This document shows, one piece after another, positions 1-7,687 of a stretch of 64,000 nt of DNA. The position numbers and the translations under genes are program-made. This DNA is from Desulfallas sp. Bu1-1 (lineage in GTDB: Bacteria; Bacillota; Desulfotomaculia; Desulfotomaculales; Desulfallaceae). The notes under the pieces were generated by a model. The model was given only the letters and a program-made list of their open reading frames with translations. It searched no databases and was not told the origin of the DNA. The stretch is taken from assembly GCF_015594625.1 (NCBI RefSeq), contig NZ_JADNRQ010000003.1:62001-126000 (forward strand), in the 5' to 3' direction. Every line of letters begins with the position of its first letter. The first letter of the stretch is position 1.

Positions 1-174
1 AACTGGGGAGCGGAGAAATGGTGAAGCGCTTTGAAGAAGCGGTGGCCCGCTACGTTGGCGCCAGGTACGCCGTGGCCGTATCCTCGGGCGCGGCGGGGCT
101 GCATATCGGATGTGGAGGACGTGATCACCGCAACATGCAGAGTTCTGGACTATTACCTGGTAAAAGAAATGTGA
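1..174 (+). pseudogene. Remnant of a DegT/DnrJ/EryC1 (PseC-like) aminotransferase
   Basis: The first 110 bases read, in the frame of an ATG at 18, as the N-terminal PLP-aminotransferase region of the DegT family (FEEAVARYVGARYAVAVSSG, then GLHI). After about base 108 this frame loses similarity. The +1 frame from 109 reads DVEDVITATCRVLDYY and stops at 172-174, which resembles a C-terminal helix of the same family. The simplest reading is an internal deletion of roughly 300 codons that joined the two ends out of frame. The PLP lysine and the central domain are missing, so no activity is expected. The frame stays open to base 1, so the gene began upstream of the window. PseC-like aminotransferases make nucleotide-sugar precursors for flagellin or capsule; the exact subfamily is inference. 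Confidence 0.6.
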
Positions 175-267
175 GCAATATCACATCCCCGTTGCGAAAA
201 AGTTAACTTTAAAAACAAGCTGAATTGTATATATTAATAGTGCACAACAGAAAATGAGGTGATTGAA

Positions 268-645
268 GTGGCTAAAAGGCAGATCGTAAAAATAGATGAA
301 GAAAAATGCAACGGGTGTGGTTTATGTGTAAGCCCCTGCGTGGAGGGCGCCATTACCATAGAAAACGGTAAAGCCAGGGTGAAAAACGAGGCGCTTTGCG
401 ACGGCGCCGGCTTTTGCATCGGGGTATGCCCGCAGGGGGCGCTTTCCGTTGAATACCGGGAGGCCCCGGCCTTTGATGAACAGGCGGTGGAGGAACATAT
501 AACACAAAACCCGGGAAATTATATTCCCCAGGTTTGTTTTAACTGCGGTCGCAACGAGGACCAGGTTGCCGTGCTGCCGTGCCGTAAAGGAGGCAAAAGC
601 ATTTGGGTATGTACCAAATGCCTTCCGTCGCTGATTCACGGTTAA
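268..645 (+). CDS. Ferredoxin-like 4Fe-4S protein with C-terminal Cys motif
   Basis: A protein of about 125 residues with two ferredoxin-type cysteine clusters near the N-terminus (CNGCGLCVSPC, then CDGAGFCIGVCP). This would hold one or two 4Fe-4S clusters and suggests electron transfer. The C-terminal third has two more Cys pairs (CFNCG and CTKC), probably a zinc ribbon or a further metal site. GTG at 268 is preferred because GAGGTGA at 256-262 is a ribosome binding site at proper distance; the upstream in-frame GTG at 259 lies inside that site. It is a single gene that meets the next gene tail to tail. The partner is unknown; the layout resembles small ferredoxin-type proteins used with anaerobic oxidoreductases, but no enzyme gene is adjacent. 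Confidence 0.8.
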   Translation: MAKRQIVKIDEEKCNGCGLCVSPCVEGAITIENGKARVKNEALCDGAGFCIGVCPQGALSVEYREAPAFDEQAVEEHITQNPGNYIPQVCFNCGRNEDQVAVLPCRKGGKSIWVCTKCLPSLIHG

Positions 646-884
646 TTTTTAATGTCGCCGGCATCACTGGTGGGGTCCATGTTTACAAACAGATTCTGTG
701 CGTGCTCAAAACTTTGATGCATGGCCAAAATGCCTTCCCTGAGCGTGCTGACGGTGCGCGAGGTTTGATCAATAATGCCCCTGACGAGTCCCAGTTTATC
801 GGCGGCATATTTATCTGTACTTAAAGCAAGCAAAATTAAAATTAAAAATAGGGTAAAGGGATTAGGGTTAAATTTGTTCGCCAA
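642..884 (-). CDS. Small membrane-anchored protein, unknown function
   Basis: An 80-residue protein starting at TTG 884, with a strong AGGAGG (897-902) nine bases upstream. Residues about 9-23 form one hydrophobic segment (FTLFLILILLALS). A polar, probably helical tail with no recognised motif follows. The architecture, one N-terminal membrane segment plus a short soluble tail, is common among sporulation and envelope proteins of Firmicutes, but nothing in the sequence proves that role. Its stop overlaps the ferredoxin-like gene stop by a few bases in tail-to-tail orientation. I do not recognise the family. Confidence 0.6.
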   Translation of the reverse strand: MANKFNPNPFTLFLILILLALSTDKYAADKLGLVRGIIDQTSRTVSTLREGILAMHQSFEHAQNLFVNMDPTSDAGDIKN

Positions 885-996
885 CTGTATTGTCCTCCTT
901 TCATTTGAATAGGCTTTTTATTTATAATATGCCGCAGTTGTTTTTAGGTGAAGGACTTTGGCGATATTACTTTACACATCTTTCCATGCCGTACCG

Positions 997-1224
997 TTAC
1001 GGCTCTCGAATTACGCAAAGCGGCACGGCAATGATTTGATCGTTGCCGCAGGCGGGGCAGGTGAACAAGTGCAGGCAGTATTCGCTTGCAAAACTTACGT
1101 TGAAGTAAGGGCTGTAAGGCCCCGTGTAATCGGTAACCGGACCTGAATCAAGCATAACTTCACCGCAGGAACATTCAGGTGTAATTGTCCGCAGGGCATT
1201 GCAGAGGAAGCAGGCTGTTTCCAT
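997..1224 (-). CDS. Small Cys-rich zinc-ribbon-like protein
   Basis: A 75-residue protein with cysteines arranged as CFLC (residues 5-8), CSC (18-20), a single Cys at 49 and CPAC (55-58). This spacing suggests one or two zinc sites. An AAGGTGG ribosome binding site lies just upstream of the ATG at 1224. No catalytic motif is visible. It could be a zinc-ribbon adaptor or regulator. The opposite-strand ORF of similar size lacks composition or motifs supporting it, so this strand was chosen. Confidence 0.55.
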   Translation of the reverse strand: METACFLCNALRTITPECSCGEVMLDSGPVTDYTGPYSPYFNVSFASEYCLHLFTCPACGNDQIIAVPLCVIREP

Positions 1225-1258
1225 ATTTTTTATCCACCTTTAAAGCTGATCGAGGCAG

Positions 1259-1297
1259 GAGCCGGGGATTCCCAAACTGGTCCCCGGCTTTTTTAAT
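1259..1297 (+). terminator. Intrinsic terminator, + direction
   Basis: GCCGGGGA and TCCCCGGC form a perfect 8-bp stem with a 12-base loop, followed directly by TTTTTT. The T-run lies only on the + side, yet the flanking genes are on the minus strand, so which transcript it ends is unclear. Confidence 0.65.
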
Positions 1298-1341
1298 GCG
1301 TGCTTTCCGGTAATATTTTGTCCCGAACCCGGTAAATACAT

Positions 1342-1372
1342 AAAAAAACCTGCGGATTTCCGCAGGTTTTAT
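1342..1372. terminator. Bidirectional intrinsic terminator
   Basis: A perfect 10-bp stem, AACCTGCGGA and TCCGCAGGTT, with a 2-base loop, has an A-run on the left and a T-run on the right. It lies 15 bases past the stop of the minus-strand operon that ends at 1387 and can end that transcript. Confidence 0.75.
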
Positions 1373-1386
1373 ATCACAAGCTCAAA

Positions 1387-1731
1387 TCAGGGACAAATTC
1401 CCTCCAGCAGTCTCAGCTTGAGCACTTTTCCGCTCGGGGACTTGGGAATCCGCGGAACTAGTTTGACTGCATGGGGTAGGCTTTCCGTTCCCAACTGGCC
1501 GCTCTGCGCCAGAAAGTCCATGATTTCCGCTTCGGTTAACCCGGGTGCGCGCGGCACGACGAAGGCAACCAATTTTTCCACTCCATCGTCACCGGTAACG
1601 AAGAAAACCGCCACTTCGTCCACCCCGGAATGTTCATACAACGCGTTCTCCACCTGTCGCATGGTGAATCTGTGGCTGACAATCGGGGAAGTTCCGCCTT
1701 CCGCCGGGTTGTATTTTTGGTTTTGTTCCAT
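1387..1731 (-). CDS. Stand-alone acyl-CoA synthetase C-terminal domain
   Basis: A 114-residue protein equivalent to the C-terminal lid domain (AMP-binding_C) of acyl-CoA/acetyl-CoA synthetases. The segment VENALYEHSGVDEVAVFFV matches the hinge-proximal strand region, and PKSPSGKVLK near the end carries the lysine that in full enzymes catalyses adenylation. The roughly 400-residue AMP-binding N-domain is absent, both here and upstream. ATG 1731 is chosen for GGAGGGG just before it; an in-frame upstream start would add 12 residues without a clear ribosome binding site. It is the last gene of the thiolase/dehydrogenase operon, 54 bases after hbd. It may be a retained fragment or a partner complementing another synthetase; both are inference. 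Confidence 0.75.
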   Translation of the reverse strand: MEQNQKYNPAEGGTSPIVSHRFTMRQVENALYEHSGVDEVAVFFVTGDDGVEKLVAFVVPRAPGLTEAEIMDFLAQSGQLGTESLPHAVKLVPRIPKSPSGKVLKLRLLEGICP

Positions 1732-1785
1732 GGTTTTCCCCTCCCTATGATATAATTGCGGGGCCAATTAACTACTGATCAACTA

Positions 1786-2637
1786 TCAACTATAGTTGTA
1801 AAAACCGCGCCCGGTTTTCCGGCCCAGGTGTCCGGCCCGCACCAGCTTGCGCAACAGAGGGCAGGGGCGGTACTTGGAATCGCCTGTTTCCATGTACAGG
1901 GTTTCGCATACCATCAACAGGGTATCCAGCCCGATCAGATCGGACAGGGCCAGGGGACCAATGGGGTGGTTGGCGCCCAGCTGCATGCCCTTGTCGATGT
2001 CTTCCGCCGTGGCCACTCCCTCCATCAACACGAACATGGCCTCGTTGAGCATGGGCACCAGGATGCGGTTGACGGCAAACAGGGGCGCTTCATTGACCAT
2101 AATATACTCTTTACCCATTTTTTGCACCAGTTCTTTGGTCACTTCGACGGTGTCGTCATCCGTTTCGGCGGCCCGGATTAATTCCACCAGTTTCATTACG
2201 GGCACGGGATTAAAAAAGTGCATGCCGATAAATTTATTCGGCCTGGTGGTTACCGCGGCCATTTCCGTTACGCTCAAGCCCGAGGTGTTGGAGGCGAAAT
2301 AGGCTTCGGGTTTGCAGATTTGATCCAGCTGGCGGTATACATCCTTTTTCAGGTCCATTTTTTCAATGACGGCTTCAATGACAAAATCGCAGGGAGCCAG
2401 GTCTTCCAGCGCCGTGGTGCCTTTTATGCGGGCCAAAACGGCGTCGGCTTGTTCCCGGGTCATTTTTTCTTTTTTCACGCTGCGGTCCAGGTTTTTCCGG
2501 ATCACGGTTTTGCCGCGGTTGACAAATTCTTCGGTGATATCCCGCATGATTACGTCATAGCCGGCGACGGCGGCCACTTGGGCGATTCCCGCACCCATGG
2601 TGCCGGCTCCCACAACGCCAATGGTTTTAATGGTCAT
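1786..2637 (-). CDS. hbd: 3-hydroxybutyryl-CoA dehydrogenase
   Basis: A 283-residue enzyme of the short 3-hydroxyacyl-CoA dehydrogenase family, which interconverts acetoacetyl-CoA and 3-hydroxybutyryl-CoA with NAD(P). The N-terminus has the dinucleotide fold [11 protein letters not shown]. The catalytic His lies in [15 protein letters not shown], followed by the conserved Asn segment [12 protein letters not shown] and the C-terminal dimer domain ending [12 protein letters not shown]. Length is typical (about 280). Its ribosome binding site AGGGAGGT lies in the last codons of the thiolase gene 4 bases upstream, so the two are co-translated. The pair fits beta-oxidation, or butyrate formation or breakdown. 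Confidence 0.95.
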   Translation of the reverse strand: MTIKTIGVVGAGTMGAGIAQVAAVAGYDVIMRDITEEFVNRGKTVIRKNLDRSVKKEKMTREQADAVLARIKGTTALEDLAPCDFVIEAVIEKMDLKKDVYRQLDQICKPEAYFASNTSGLSVTEMAAVTTRPNKFIGMHFFNPVPVMKLVELIRAAETDDDTVEVTKELVQKMGKEYIMVNEAPLFAVNRILVPMLNEAMFVLMEGVATAEDIDKGMQLGANHPIGPLALSDLIGLDTLLMVCETLYMETGDSKYRPCPLLRKLVRAGHLGRKTGRGFYNYS

Positions 2638-2641
2638 TTGC

Positions 2642-3823
2642 TCATACCTCCCTTTCCACTACAATGGCGACGCCCATACCGCCGCCCACGCATAATGAAG
2701 CCAGCCCGTAACGGGCGTTGCGCCTGGCCATTTCGTGCAGCAGGGTGACGACTATGCGGGTTCCGGTGCATCCCACCGGGTGGCCCAGGCCGACGCCGCT
2801 GCCGTTGACGTTGACGATTTCACGGTTTAAGTCCAGCAATTTTTCGCAGGCCAGGTACTGGGCGGCAAAGGCTTCGTTCAACTCAATCAGGTCGATGTCA
2901 GCCAGCGTAAGGCCCGCTCGCTGCAGCGCTTTCTTGATGGCCGGCACCGGGCCGTAGCCCATCAGGTCGGGTTCCACGCCGGCCCGGGCGTGGCTGACAA
3001 TCCGGGCCAGGGGCTTTTGGCCCAATTGCCGGGCTTTCTCTTCGGACATGAGCAGCACCGCGGCGGCGGCGTCGTTCAGGCCGGAGGCGTTGCCCGCCGT
3101 AACCGTGCCGTTTTTGCGAAAGGCCGGGGGCAGCTTGGCCAGTTTTTCCATGCTGATGTCGGCCCGGGGGTGTTCGTCCCGGTCGACCACTACCGGGTCG
3201 CCTTTGCGCTGGGGCACCGCAACCGGCACGATTTCCTCCTTAAAGTATCCTTTTTCGATGGCGTTGATGGCGTTTTTGTGGCTGCGGTAGGCAATAACGT
3301 CTTGTTCTTCCCGGTTAATTCCGTACTTGTCCGCCAGGCGTTCGGCGGTTTCACCCATCAGGATGCCGTGGATGGGGTCGGTCAGGGTTTCCCACAGGGC
3401 GTCGGTAATCTGCCCGTGCTGCAGGCGCATGCCCCAGCGGGCTTTTTTCAACACGTAGGGGACGTTGCTCATGCTCTCGGTGCCGCCGGCCAGGACGATT
3501 TCCGAGTCGCCGGTGACTATTTGCTGGTACCCGCAGATGATGGCCTGCAGGCCGGAGGCGCATTGCCTTTGAATGGTCATGCCGGTTACACTGTTGGGCA
3601 GACCGGCCATGAGCGCCGCAGTACGGCCCACGTTGGGCTCGTCGCTGCTCTGGGCGCAGCAGCCCAGGATAACGTCGTCGATTTCCGCCGGGTTAATCCC
3701 GGAGCGCTTGATTACTTCTTGAATCGCCGTCACGGCAAGTTGGCCGGCGGTTACCGAACGCAGGGCTCCGCCGAAATCGCCGATCGGCGTGCGGGCTCCC
3801 GCCACTATCACTACGTCCCGCAT
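2642..3823 (-). CDS. Acetyl-CoA C-acetyltransferase (thiolase)
   Basis: A 393-residue thiolase that condenses two acetyl-CoA, or cleaves acetoacetyl-CoA with CoA. The nucleophilic Cys lies in [11 protein letters not shown] (about residue 88), the active-site His in NEAFAAQ-GLGHPVG, and the second Cys near the end in [14 protein letters not shown] 3823 follows AAAGGAGG at a normal distance. First gene of a three-gene minus-strand operon with hbd and the free synthetase domain. No promoter stands out in the 108 bases before the next gene. Confidence 0.95.
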   Translation of the reverse strand: MRDVVIVAGARTPIGDFGGALRSVTAGQLAVTAIQEVIKRSGINPAEIDDVILGCCAQSSDEPNVGRTAALMAGLPNSVTGMTIQRQCASGLQAIICGYQQIVTGDSEIVLAGGTESMSNVPYVLKKARWGMRLQHGQITDALWETLTDPIHGILMGETAERLADKYGINREEQDVIAYRSHKNAINAIEKGYFKEEIVPVAVPQRKGDPVVVDRDEHPRADISMEKLAKLPPAFRKNGTVTAGNASGLNDAAAAVLLMSEEKARQLGQKPLARIVSHARAGVEPDLMGYGPVPAIKKALQRAGLTLADIDLIELNEAFAAQYLACEKLLDLNREIVNVNGSGVGLGHPVGCTGTRIVVTLLHEMARRNARYGLASLCVGGGMGVAIVVEREV

Positions 3824-3931
3824 AAGAAATCCTCCTTTGTCTCAGCACGATCTTGGCTGGATGGTCTTTTAGTTAATTTTCTTCTTAATTTTCAAAAAGT
3901 CCTGCTTTTCTAATAATTTTATATAAAATAA

Positions 3932-4300
3932 TTATCTGCTGGAAGCACGGTGCTTTTTTTCTTTCTTTAGAAAATAAATCAAAACCAGGGCCAGGCCTGC
4001 GCCGGCCAGGTCCCTGAGCAGGTCGTGGAAATCCGGAAACCTTCCGGGCACAAAATACTGGTGAATTTCATCTGTTACTCCGTAACCAAGGCATAATAAA
4101 AAGGAAAGCAGGTGGGGGCGGGGCCGGCCCGTTTTGTACAGCGCCCGGTAATATAATGCGGCCAGGATAAAATAAGCGATGATATGGCCGAAGTCAAAGT
4201 TGTTGATAAAGGGGAAAAGCGAACTCAACTCGCCGCCGGTGCGGCCGGACAGGTAATAAATTACGGCCATCCAGATGATGGCGGGAATCCATGCTAACAA
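3932..4300 (-). CDS. VanZ-like membrane protein
   Basis: A 122-residue integral membrane protein with about four hydrophobic segments and the VanZ-family signature DEIHQYFVPGRFPDFHDLLRD. Start is TTG 4300, with AAAGGAG nine bases upstream. VanZ-like proteins are widespread in Firmicutes; the founding member gives low-level teicoplanin resistance, but chromosomal homologues mostly have no known role. Divergent from lspA, with about 95 bases between the starts. Confidence 0.8.
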   Translation of the reverse strand: MLAWIPAIIWMAVIYYLSGRTGGELSSLFPFINNFDFGHIIAYFILAALYYRALYKTGRPRPHLLSFLLCLGYGVTDEIHQYFVPGRFPDFHDLLRDLAGAGLALVLIYFLKKEKKHRASSR

Positions 4301-4394
4301 TGGCAGACACTCCTTTTTACGCGTGCTCCGGTTTTTTCCACCCGAACATGTGGTATTATATCATGTAATGGGATATTGGAGGAGGTAATGGAGC

Positions 4395-4865
4395 TTGCGC
4401 TTTATTTTAATCTCCTGGCTGGCGCTGGTGGCGGATCAGGTTTCCAAGTATATCATTTATACCAACATGATGCCGGGCGAATCAATACCGGTTTTCCCAC
4501 CGGTATTTTACATTACTTACGTGTTGAATCCCGGGGCGGCTTTCGGCATGCTGGCCCACCGCACCAACTTTTTCATCCTCGTCTCGTTTCTCGTTATTAT
4601 CGGTGTGATGGCGGGTTACCGGTACCTGCCCCGGGAAAGAACGTGGATTCATAACGCCTTGGGTCTGGTTGTGGGCGGCGCGCTGGGCAATCTGGTCGAC
4701 CGGATCCGCCTGGGCAGGGTTGTGGATTTCCTCGACTTTCGGGTCTGGCCGGTGTTTAACCTGGCGGATACCGCGATTGTGATCGGGGCGCTTTTGCTGA
4801 TTATCGACGTTTGGCGTTCGGACAAAGAAGGTAAAAAAAGGATGGATACCGGTGCCGAGGAATGA
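4395..4865 (+). CDS. lspA: Lipoprotein signal peptidase (signal peptidase II)
   Basis: A 156-residue membrane aspartyl protease that removes signal peptides from diacylglyceryl-modified prolipoproteins. Four hydrophobic segments are visible. The catalytic pair is Asp102 in GNLVDRI and Asp125 in FNLADTAI. Start is TTG 4395 after GGAGGTAATGGAGC. It overlaps the next gene by 14 bases; lspA followed by an RluD-type pseudouridine synthase is a very common Gram-positive order. Substrates in this window include the nuclease and DUF1287 lipoproteins. Confidence 0.95.
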   Translation: MRFILISWLALVADQVSKYIIYTNMMPGESIPVFPPVFYITYVLNPGAAFGMLAHRTNFFILVSFLVIIGVMAGYRYLPRERTWIHNALGLVVGGALGNLVDRIRLGRVVDFLDFRVWPVFNLADTAIVIGALLLIIDVWRSDKEGKKRMDTGAEE

Positions 4866-5781
4866 ATCTTACCTGGTTGGGGCGGGCGATGCCGGCAAGC
4901 GGCTGGATGTCTTCGTGGCATCCATGGAGGAGGAACTGAGCCGGTCTTTTGTGCAGAAATTAATCAGCGAGGGGTTGGTCCTGGTTAACGGCAAGGGTGC
5001 CAAGGCCAATCACCGGCTGAAGGAAGGGGACGAGGTGGCGGTTGCAATACCGCCGCCCGTGGAACTTGACGTGCTTCCGGAGCCCATTCCCCTGGACATA
5101 TATTATGAGGACGCGGACGTACTGGTGATTAACAAGCCCAGGGGCATGGTGGTGCACCCGGCGGAGGGCAATTACACGGGTACGCTGGTAAACGCCCTGC
5201 TTTACCACTGCCGGGATTTGTCCGGCATCAACGGGGTGCTGCGCCCCGGCATTGTGCATAGAATCGATAAGGATACGTCGGGCCTTTTGATGGTGGCAAA
5301 AAACGACCAGGCTCACGAGCGCCTGGCCGAACAGCTGAAAGAACACACCGTTACCCGGGGCTACCTGGCGCTGGCCCACGGCGCGTTAAAATACGACATT
5401 GGGGTGGTGGACGCTCCAATCGGCCGGGATCCCGGGGACAGGCAGAAAATGGCCGTGACCGGGCGCAACGCCAAGCGGGCGGTAACCCATTACCGGGTGC
5501 TGGGCCGGGCGCAAAATTATACCCTGCTGGAACTGCGCCTGGAAACAGGGCGCACCCACCAAATCAGGGTCCACCTGTCCTATACCGGCCACCCGCTGGT
5601 GGGGGACACCCGTTACGGCCCGGCCCGGCCTCATTTTAACCTTGACGGCCAGTTTCTGCACGCCTACCTGCTGGGCTTTGTCCACCCGCGGACCGGCGAA
5701 TACCTGGAATTCAAAGCCCCGCTGCCGGAAGAGCTGTCTGCGGTTCTGGAAAAGCTGGGCCTGGAACCGCCGGTTATTTAA
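4852..5781 (+). CDS. rluD: RluA/RluD-family pseudouridine synthase
   Basis: A 309-residue enzyme that isomerises uridine to pseudouridine in structured RNA, probably 23S rRNA. An S4-like RNA-binding domain spans about residues 10-75 (RLDVFVASM to VLVNGKGAK). The catalytic domain holds HRIDKDTSGLLMVAK with the nucleophilic Asp, and later GRTHQIRVHLSY. Start is GTG 4852, overlapping lspA by 14 bases with AAAGGA upstream. Length is typical. The symbol reflects the family; substrate position cannot be read from sequence (the Bacillus equivalent is YlyB). Confidence 0.9.
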   Translation: MPRNESYLVGAGDAGKRLDVFVASMEEELSRSFVQKLISEGLVLVNGKGAKANHRLKEGDEVAVAIPPPVELDVLPEPIPLDIYYEDADVLVINKPRGMVVHPAEGNYTGTLVNALLYHCRDLSGINGVLRPGIVHRIDKDTSGLLMVAKNDQAHERLAEQLKEHTVTRGYLALAHGALKYDIGVVDAPIGRDPGDRQKMAVTGRNAKRAVTHYRVLGRAQNYTLLELRLETGRTHQIRVHLSYTGHPLVGDTRYGPARPHFNLDGQFLHAYLLGFVHPRTGEYLEFKAPLPEELSAVLEKLGLEPPVI

Positions 5782-6226
5782 ACAGGTTGATCGTCTCCAG
5801 AAAGAGGGCGGTGAGACCGGCCGCCATTAACGGGCCCACCGGGATACCGCCCAGAAACACGATTCCAATCACCGAGCCGATTAAGAGCCCAAAAATCATT
5901 TCCGGGTCAATCTGGAGCAGCTGCAGTCCTTCACCGTTCAGGTGGGTGGCCAGCGCTCCCCCCACAATGGCCAGTATTCCCGGCAACGAAGTGAAAGTCA
6001 GGAGCAGTTCTTTTTCCGTTACCTGGCCTTTGGCCACGGGGACGAGAATCGCCAGCAGCAAAAACAGCAGGCCCAGTTCCAGGCCCCGTTTTTCCAGGAT
6101 GGGAAAAATAAAATTCAAATTGGCGAATTTAATGATCAGCAACACGCAGGCGGCGGTGGCGATCAGGTTGGAACGGGCGATGATCCCCACCAGGAGCAGT
6201 GCCACCAAAAGCGAAACTCCATTCAT
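5774..6226 (-). CDS. UPF0756/DUF441 membrane protein
   Basis: A 150-residue, very hydrophobic protein with four or five membrane segments, matching the DUF441 family of Firmicutes in length and pattern (for example LPGILAIVGGALATHLNGEG and IGIVFLGGIPVGPLMAAG). Function is unknown. Its 3' end overlaps the pseudouridine synthase gene by 8 bases, tail to tail. Confidence 0.85.
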   Translation of the reverse strand: MNGVSLLVALLLVGIIARSNLIATAACVLLIIKFANLNFIFPILEKRGLELGLLFLLLAILVPVAKGQVTEKELLLTFTSLPGILAIVGGALATHLNGEGLQLLQIDPEMIFGLLIGSVIGIVFLGGIPVGPLMAAGLTALFLETINLFK

Positions 6227-6299
6227 GGCCGGCTCGCCTCGCTAGTATAGGTTGTAGTAAATATATGCCACCTCCGCCAAACGTATTACCAGGATCAGG

Positions 6300-7127
6300 T
6301 TAGCCTATTTTTTGGATTTCCATGTCATCGATCACCAGCTGCAGGGTGTCCGCCCGCAATCCCACCCGCAGCGCCTCCAGCGCCAATACCTCCTGGGGGG
6401 GGATATTACCCAGGTTAACATCCGGCCCGAACCGGGTGATCAGGTCCTGCTGTTGAATTTTCAGGGGCGCTTCCCAGATAATAAATGAAGGATCATCAAT
6501 CATGTCCAGCATTACTTGCATGTGCTCATCCATCATTTTACCCTTGGCGTTGTAAAGTCCCACGTTAAGACCGCATTCCCTGCCCTCCATTATCACCCTG
6601 TAAGCTCCCGCCTTAAGGTCACTAAGGGCCTGGCGGGCCAGCGTGTGCACCGATATCTCGGGGCCGTTGTTTTTTTTGCCCACCTCCGTTAAGACTGTGA
6701 AACCCATTTCCGCAGCCATAAAAATTGCCCGCTCTCTCACCTCCCGGCTCATGGAAATGGTGCCGTCGCTGATTTCGATGGCGGTGAAACCCAGGGATTT
6801 GCATTTGGCCAGGAATTCCCCGACCTTGTTCTGCCTTAAAGCCACTTCGAAAAATGTGCCCCCCGGGTAAATATCAATGTTGTAAGAGCGCACCAGTTGA
6901 ATTTTCTCTTCCAAGGTGCCTCCGGCGTAAAGCGCCGGGGTTCCGAAACCCAGCTTGATAAAATCAACGTGTTCGTGGTTGATTTTCAAGAGATCCCGTG
7001 TTTCCCCTATGCCGATGCCCTTGTCGATGATCATGGTTAAGCCGCGTTTTCTTGGTTTCATTTCTCGTGAACCAAGGGGATAGTTAATAATATCCCGCCA
7101 GGTGCCGGTATTTTCATGCCCGGACAA
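6300..7127 (-). CDS. comA: Phosphosulfolactate synthase
   Basis: A TIM-barrel enzyme of the ComA/YitD family that adds sulfite to phosphoenolpyruvate to give (2R)-phosphosulfolactate. Characteristic segments are DKGIGIGETRDLL, DFIKLGFGT, YPGGTFFEVA, IEISDGTI, LTEVGKK and IMEGRECG. In methanogens this is the first step of coenzyme M synthesis; in Bacillus the homologue serves spore sulfolactate. TTG 7127 is chosen because AAAAGGAG (7136-7143) lies eight bases upstream; a longer in-frame version from 7154 would read through that site. That gives 275 residues against about 250 for the family. No comB or comC homologue lies nearby, so the product's fate is unclear. Confidence 0.88.
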   Translation of the reverse strand: MSGHENTGTWRDIINYPLGSREMKPRKRGLTMIIDKGIGIGETRDLLKINHEHVDFIKLGFGTPALYAGGTLEEKIQLVRSYNIDIYPGGTFFEVALRQNKVGEFLAKCKSLGFTAIEISDGTISMSREVRERAIFMAAEMGFTVLTEVGKKNNGPEISVHTLARQALSDLKAGAYRVIMEGRECGLNVGLYNAKGKMMDEHMQVMLDMIDDPSFIIWEAPLKIQQQDLITRFGPDVNLGNIPPQEVLALEALRVGLRADTLQLVIDDMEIQKIG

Positions 7128-7131
7128 AGTA

Positions 7132-7176
7132 TCAACTCCTTTTCCCGTTGTCACTCATCCCGAAGGGCGAGCGCAA
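7132..7176 (-). CDS. Candidate 14-residue upstream ORF of comA
   Basis: A short ORF starts at TTG 7176, seven bases after a strong AAAAGGAGGT, and encodes MRSPFGMSDNGKRS. Its last codons contain the comA ribosome binding site and its stop lies five bases before the comA start, so translation of the two would be coupled. No attenuation hairpin is visible. It could equally be a fortuitous Shine-Dalgarno sequence. Confidence 0.35.
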   Translation of the reverse strand: MRSPFGMSDNGKRS

Positions 7177-7289
7177 ACAGTCACCTCCTTTTACGGTTCC
7201 AACGGAAAAGGTTCGGTGTTATTTGATTAAAATTATTCAAAGCATGACTGGTTGGTTACCCGGATTACCTGCCAAATAACGGCTGTCCT

Positions 7290-7484
7290 GTGTATATAAG
7301 GACAGGTGGCGATTTCACCAAAAAATATGCGGGGAGTGATGATCAGTTTTTCATGATGAACGGCGTCAAACCGTTAGCCGGGGGTGTATACAGCGTAATT
7401 AACCCGGCGGGTAAAATTGAGGACTTGGCTGGGAACGCTTTTGCTGGTATCGGCATGGACCGGTACACCCTGGCGGTAAAATAG
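7290..7484 (+). pseudogene. Possible fragment of an SbsA-type Ig-like domain
   Basis: A GTG-initiated frame of 64 codons whose second half reads GVKPLAGGVYSVINPAGKIE-DLAGN, like the end of an SbsA/Big_5 Ig-like domain from S-layer or adhesin proteins. There is no signal peptide, no ribosome binding site and no upstream partner domain, so it is probably a leftover of a larger surface protein gene. An inverted repeat (CTGTCCT and AGGACAG, about 7284-7307) surrounds the apparent start. Confidence 0.35.
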
Positions 7485-7687
7485 CGCTCGGGTGATGTGA
7501 CAAAAATAATTATGATCAAGGAGGAATAACTGCCTGATTAGCCGAATTAAATAATATAGTAAAAAATATCACAATCCGCATGGACGACAATCGCAAAGGG
7601 CAGCCGGAACAAAGTTTTTGATCCGAGGCAAGTGAATTATAGTACATAACTATTCTTGATTGGTTAAAAAATGGGGGGTAAGGAAAA
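7485..7687. other. Intergenic region, no gene found
   Basis: About 200 bases, moderately AT-rich, before the carbonic anhydrase-like gene. A perfect AAGGAGG stands near 7519-7525, but the frame after it closes at once, suggesting another decayed start. No convincing promoter hexamers were seen. Confidence 0.4.

Noticed and set aside
958-1146. + strand ORF opposite the Cys-rich small gene
   Set aside because: TTG start too close to its possible ribosome binding site and no conserved feature; the minus-strand Cys-rich frame is more convincing.
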